Shown here in pieces: positions 7,196 to 8,992 of a stretch of 8,992 nt of DNA. This stretch comes from Candidatus Cloacimonadota bacterium (lineage in GTDB: Bacteria; Cloacimonadota; Cloacimonadia; Cloacimonadales; TCS61), in the NCBI GenBank assembly GCA_030638385.1, contig DAOWES010000063.1, forward strand, positions 1 to 8,992. Direction: 5' to 3'. The notes beneath the pieces were generated by a model that saw only the letters and a program-made list of their open reading frames with translations, searched no databases and had not been told where the DNA came from. The position numbers and the translations under genes are program-made. How positions within the stretch are numbered: position 1 is the stretch's first letter; every line of letters begins with the position of its first letter.

Positions 7196-7235
7196 ATTCT
7201 GTGCCAATCTGTGTTAATCAGTGTCTAATGACTTT
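7196..7235. repeat. Decamer array, (A)ATCTGTGTT-type units, copy 1
   Basis: Consecutive 10-nt units start at 7196, 7206 and 7216 (ATTCTGTGCC, AATCTGTGTT, AATCAGTGTC), followed by TAATGACTTT. A second array of the same type and orientation is at 8929-8967. The two align without gaps at 30 of 39 positions, and the AATCAGTGTC unit is identical. Such ATCTGTGTTAATCAGTGTC strings recur between genes in many environmental genomes; I know of no established function. Confidence 0.65.
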
Positions 7236-7241
7236 TCAATA

Positions 7242-7292
7242 GACTCAAAATGACATTATTCGGTGACCTTGTACTTTTCACGAACTCGTCAA
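7242..7292. repeat. Solo arm of the MITE-like repeat found at 5297-5347
   Basis: This segment aligns without gaps to 5297-5347 (37 of 51 positions). The ends are conserved: the right 18 nt (TTTTCACGAACTCGTCAA) match at 17 positions and the left 13 nt at 11, while the middle 20 nt are diverged. Conservation at both ends with a variable middle suggests the ends are the recognised part. It directly follows the decamer array. Confidence 0.6.
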
Positions 7293-7300
7293 AGTTACTT

Positions 7301-7423
7301 TTACTCTAATCTAAAGGAAACATTGCCTAATGTTCCGAGCCTGCCACGTCTTCTTGTTTTTCTTACAATCTGAATATGGAAGCTCTTGTTACAGGCATAA
7401 TTTGAGGCGTTAAAATATAAAAA
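7301..7423 (-). pseudogene. Possible coding relic, 40 open codons without a start
   Basis: On the minus strand the frame is open from a stop at 7424-7426 to TAA at 7301-7303. It ends with a basic, gene-like tail, KTRRRGRLGTLGNVSFRLE. There is no ATG, no ribosome binding site and no recognised family. A bulged hairpin (GGAAACATT at 7316-7324 with AATGTTCC at 7329-7336) overlaps it, so it may instead be part of a non-coding repeat. Confidence 0.2.
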
Positions 7424-7461
7424 TTAGATCTGATAACAAATATTACAATAAACTATCTAAT
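7423..7461 (-). terminator. Weak AT-rich hairpin at the end of the TAC operon
   Basis: ATTAGAT (7461-7455, minus strand) can pair with ATCTAAT (7429-7423) across a 25-nt loop, and TTTTTATATTTT follows in the minus-strand transcript. The stem overlaps the chaperone stop codon. The long loop and AT-rich stem make it a weak candidate. The only better structure downstream is the ettA terminator read in reverse. Confidence 0.25.
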
Positions 7462-7948
7462 CTGCTGAAAGATCATCAGGTTGTTTAAGTGATTTTTGGG
7501 GTAATAATTTTACTGGGCTTACAATGGGTAAAATTATTTTCTTATATTTGTCATTTGTTACCAGTATAGCTAACATACCTCTAGTATCTGAATATGCAAT
7601 GGATATGAGTGTAGTCAATAGTTGATCAGGAATATTAAAACTATCATTGTTTATTTTTTTTACAATCTCAGACATCTTTAGAATTTTATAAGTATGTTTT
7701 GTTTTGATTCCATACAAGTTTAAATCAGAATTATTATCATTAGAGAATGTGATGTCGAGTATTATCCCGATTGTCTCTTTTTCGATACTAATTTCTAATT
7801 CGGTATGTATTCCTGTTCTTACTTTATCTTTTGTGATACTATTAAAGCCTATTTCGTCGGGATCATTTTCATAAAACTTAATTTTTTCAATTTTAGTTAG
7901 CTTAAAATTGAACTGCTGTTGACTTTCTTTTGTTATTTTTTTTGTCAT
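7457..7948 (-). CDS. SecB-like chaperone of a toxin-antitoxin-chaperone (TAC) module
   Basis: SecB-fold proteins are cytoplasmic tetramers that hold unfolded clients. In TAC modules the dedicated copy binds the antitoxin's C-terminal tail and prevents its aggregation and degradation. The 163-residue length fits SecB (about 155). The pattern fits SecB-like proteins: an N-terminal strand region (FNFKLTKIEKIKFYENDP, 13-30), a central two-strand stretch (TELEISIEKETIGIILDITF, 49-68), FNIPDQLLTTLISIAYSDTRG (104-124), corresponding to SecB's PYxRE helix region, and KKIILPIVSPVKLL (136-149), corresponding to the PPLxLPPINF strand. The call rests on pattern and context, not on an alignment. The ATG at 7948 is preceded by AAGGAG, which overlaps the antitoxin's TAA stop (9-nt gap), so translation is probably coupled. 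It is AT-rich like its two partners. A diverged housekeeping SecB is less likely given the operon. Confidence 0.8.
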   Translation of the reverse strand: MTKKITKESQQQFNFKLTKIEKIKFYENDPDEIGFNSITKDKVRTGIHTELEISIEKETIGIILDITFSNDNNSDLNLYGIKTKHTYKILKMSEIVKKINNDSFNIPDQLLTTLISIAYSDTRGMLAILVTNDKYKKIILPIVSPVKLLPQKSLKQPDDLSAD

Positions 7949-7957
7949 TAGAACTCC

Positions 7958-8389
7958 TTAGTTGAACCCACAACAATCTAATGTGTAATTTGATTCCATA
8001 TTTTTATTTACATGAATTATTTTACATTCTGAACTATTAATTGATTTCTTTTGGAAGGTATTCACACGGACAAAGACATAATTATTAACTTCTTTAATTT
8101 GCTTTTCTTGCAAGAATAAATCTGCTGTTAAATTTACTTCCAACTGTACTGCATCAGCAATTTCAATCATTTTCTTAATAGAAATGTTCGGAGTTTTATT
8201 GAACATTTGGGAAACTGCTGCACGTGATTTACCTAAATTCCGAGCTAAATCTGCTCGTGAAATCCCATCCTCTTCCATTTTCGTCATAACCATATGATAA
8301 AATTGATTAATTATACCCCAAGCCTTTTGATCAGCTGATGGTTTCTTACCGAAAATATTATTTATGGAGTCTTGTAAATTCTTGCTCAT
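7958..8389 (-). CDS. HigA-like XRE-family antitoxin with a C-terminal extension (candidate chaperone-addiction segment)
   Basis: The protein should bind and neutralise the toxin encoded upstream and repress the operon. Residues about 25-90 form an XRE/Cro-type helix-turn-helix domain: ISRADLARNLGKSRAAVSQMFN (43-64) covers helices 2 and 3, followed by NISIKKMIEIADAVQLEV. After it comes a tail of about 50 residues (92-143), with the hydrophobic VNNYVFVRVNTF (101-112) and Cys at 122, 139 and 140. HigA-type antitoxins without chaperones usually lack this. In Mycobacterium tuberculosis HigA1 a similarly placed tail is the ChAD that is aggregation-prone and binds the SecB-like partner. That this tail does the same is inference. 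Start: ATG 8389 with AAGGAG 10 nt upstream, a somewhat long spacing inside the toxin gene. The 32-nt overlap with the toxin makes coupled expression likely. Confidence 0.88.
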   Translation of the reverse strand: MSKNLQDSINNIFGKKPSADQKAWGIINQFYHMVMTKMEEDGISRADLARNLGKSRAAVSQMFNKTPNISIKKMIEIADAVQLEVNLTADLFLQEKQIKEVNNYVFVRVNTFQKKSINSSECKIIHVNKNMESNYTLDCCGFN

Positions 8390-8765
8390 AATATTGTTTC
8401 TCCTTTTCTAGTTTTTTGTAAACTGAATCACCTAAACTATCTTTCTTTTTTATACGATAATCAAAAAGAATGATATTATTTCCACACTTTCTAAAATAAA
8501 AAACTCTATGACCTTTTGGTTTTATCTCACCATAAGTATATTTTTTTAGTGTAGATCTTATTTTAGGTGACTTAAAATTACTTACAGTAGCCATTTTAGA
8601 TATTATATCAATAATATCAGCTCGATCTTTTATTTCCAATGAATTCAATTCTTCTAAGACTTTACAGCGATCATTCTCAATAACAATGTAAACATCATAT
8701 AAAGCTTTTCCATAAGAAACATCTATTGGTATCGTTCTAAATTCAATACTTTTTTTATCTTTCAC
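8358..8765 (-). CDS. RelE/HigB-like type II toxin (Gp49-like family)
   Basis: Members of this superfamily are mostly ribosome-dependent or free mRNA endonucleases that stop translation when the antitoxin is lost. The 135-residue protein has the HigB length and order of elements: N-terminal strand ALYDVYIVIE (21-30), helices around KVLEELNSLEIKDRADIIDIISKMA, SPKIRSTLKKY (66-76), then the core strands GHRVFYFRK (85-93) and NNIILFDYRIKKKDS (96-110), and a basic C-terminal helix with YYEQEF. The HRVFYF and DYRIKKK segments match the yRvfYf and hgFxKK motifs of the family. Arg/Lys/His residues there are the likely catalytic ones. Start: GTG 8765, with GGAG (8771-8774) 5 nt upstream. It is the first gene of the operon, and its end overlaps the antitoxin start by 32 nt. 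It is AT-rich, consistent with transfer. Confidence 0.87.
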   Translation of the reverse strand: MKDKKSIEFRTIPIDVSYGKALYDVYIVIENDRCKVLEELNSLEIKDRADIIDIISKMATVSNFKSPKIRSTLKKYTYGEIKPKGHRVFYFRKCGNNIILFDYRIKKKDSLGDSVYKKLEKEKQYYEQEFTRLHK

Positions 8766-8776
8766 TTACTCTCCAA

Positions 8777-8798
8777 ATGTTAACGTATACCTTAACAT
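8777..8798 (-). promoter_or_regulatory. 22-nt palindrome upstream of the toxin, probable operator of the TAC operon
   Basis: The sequence from ATGTTAAC to CTTAACAT around a central GTATAC is its own reverse complement at 20 of 22 positions. The two exceptions are one symmetric pair. It lies just upstream of the toxin's ribosome binding site and touches a minus-strand TTGACA (8803-8798) that could be a -35 box. The -10 is unclear: TATACG inside the palindrome is too close to that -35, and TAACAT at 15-nt spacing would leave almost no leader. Dyad symmetry fits a dimeric XRE antitoxin acting as autorepressor. Confidence 0.7.
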
Positions 8799-8928
8799 GT
8801 CAAGACAGAAATTTGTAACTCATTATTTTAGTATGCTCTTACACAATACAGCTATCTCTTAAACAAGGCTGCATAATACTACTTGAATAAAACAATATTT
8901 GCCTATAACATCCATATTTAAGCACCAT

Positions 8929-8968
8929 CATCTGTCTCCATCTGTGCCAATCAGTGTCTAACAACTTA
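8929..8968. repeat. Decamer array, (C)ATCTGTGCC-type units, copy 2
   Basis: Consecutive 10-nt units start at 8929, 8939 and 8949 (CATCTGTCTC, CATCTGTGCC, AATCAGTGTC), followed by TAACAACTTA. It is in the same orientation as the array at 7196-7235, so the two bracket the TAC operon as direct repeats about 1.73 kb apart. I see nothing else supportable in the AT-rich 8804-8928 stretch or in the last 24 bases. Confidence 0.65.
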
Positions 8969-8992
8969 TTTCTTATTTCAGCAATATCATCT

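Noticed and set aside
7457..7948. Housekeeping SecB export chaperone
   Set aside because: Its position as third gene of a toxin-antitoxin operon, coupled translation, AT-rich composition and diverged sequence favour a dedicated TAC chaperone, though export activity cannot be excluded from sequence.
7196..8968. CRISPR array made of the decamer units
   Set aside because: Units are only 10 nt, directly adjacent, degenerate and without spacers; two short arrays lie 1.7 kb apart with genes between.

Overview
The window looks like chromosomal DNA of a Gram-negative bacterium of moderate to low GC. Signs are an outer-membrane beta-barrel-like protein ending in Phe, an EttA translation factor, ATG/GTG starts behind purine-rich ribosome binding sites, and thiamine genes of the short ThiC type. 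Gaps between genes are rich in palindromic and dispersed repeats of the kind I associate with uncultured anaerobes and the Bacteroidetes/Cloacimonadota side of the tree. That placement is a guess. Nothing in the window fixes the phylum.

Layout. At 2-880 (+) is the 3' two thirds of thiC, closed by a strong terminator (888-932). A repeat-filled gap (about 933-1327) contains an 11-mer cluster and a 35-nt inverted repeat whose arms are themselves hairpins. thiD follows at 1328-2092 (+). The stop codon of thiD lies inside a 49-nt direct repeat (2086-2134) that matches the first codons of the next gene (2977-3025). That gene (2228-3007, -) encodes an unrecognised secreted, probably outer-membrane protein. 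Behind it lie a hairpin (3188-3220) and an ABCB-type ABC exporter (3231-4946, -). The exporter diverges from ettA (5439-7118, +), and the 490-nt gap between them holds a MITE-like inverted repeat (5166-5347). ettA ends in a textbook terminator (7124-7164).

The last 1.8 kb is the accessory part of the window. Three minus-strand genes, much more AT-rich than thiC, form one operon transcribed from about 8800 downwards: a RelE/HigB-like toxin (8358-8765), an XRE-type HigA-like antitoxin with a C-terminal tail (7958-8389), and a SecB-like chaperone (7457-7948). This is the architecture of a toxin-antitoxin-chaperone (TAC) module. In the characterised cases the SecB-like protein binds a C-terminal chaperone-addiction segment of the antitoxin and protects it from aggregation and proteolysis. 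A near-perfect 22-nt palindrome just upstream of the toxin is the probable operator. Related decamer-array repeats lie on both sides of the module (7196-7234 and 8929-8967) in the same orientation, so it could have been gained, or could be lost, as a unit.

ThiC and ThiD act in successive steps of pyrimidine synthesis for thiamine: ThiC makes HMP-P and ThiD phosphorylates it to HMP-PP. They are separated by a terminator and repeats, so they are probably transcribed separately. No TPP riboswitch is visible in the window. The ABC exporter and EttA are housekeeping-type genes with complete ATPase motifs. The main interest is the TAC operon, followed by the relic gene start at the end of thiD and the dispersed repeats.
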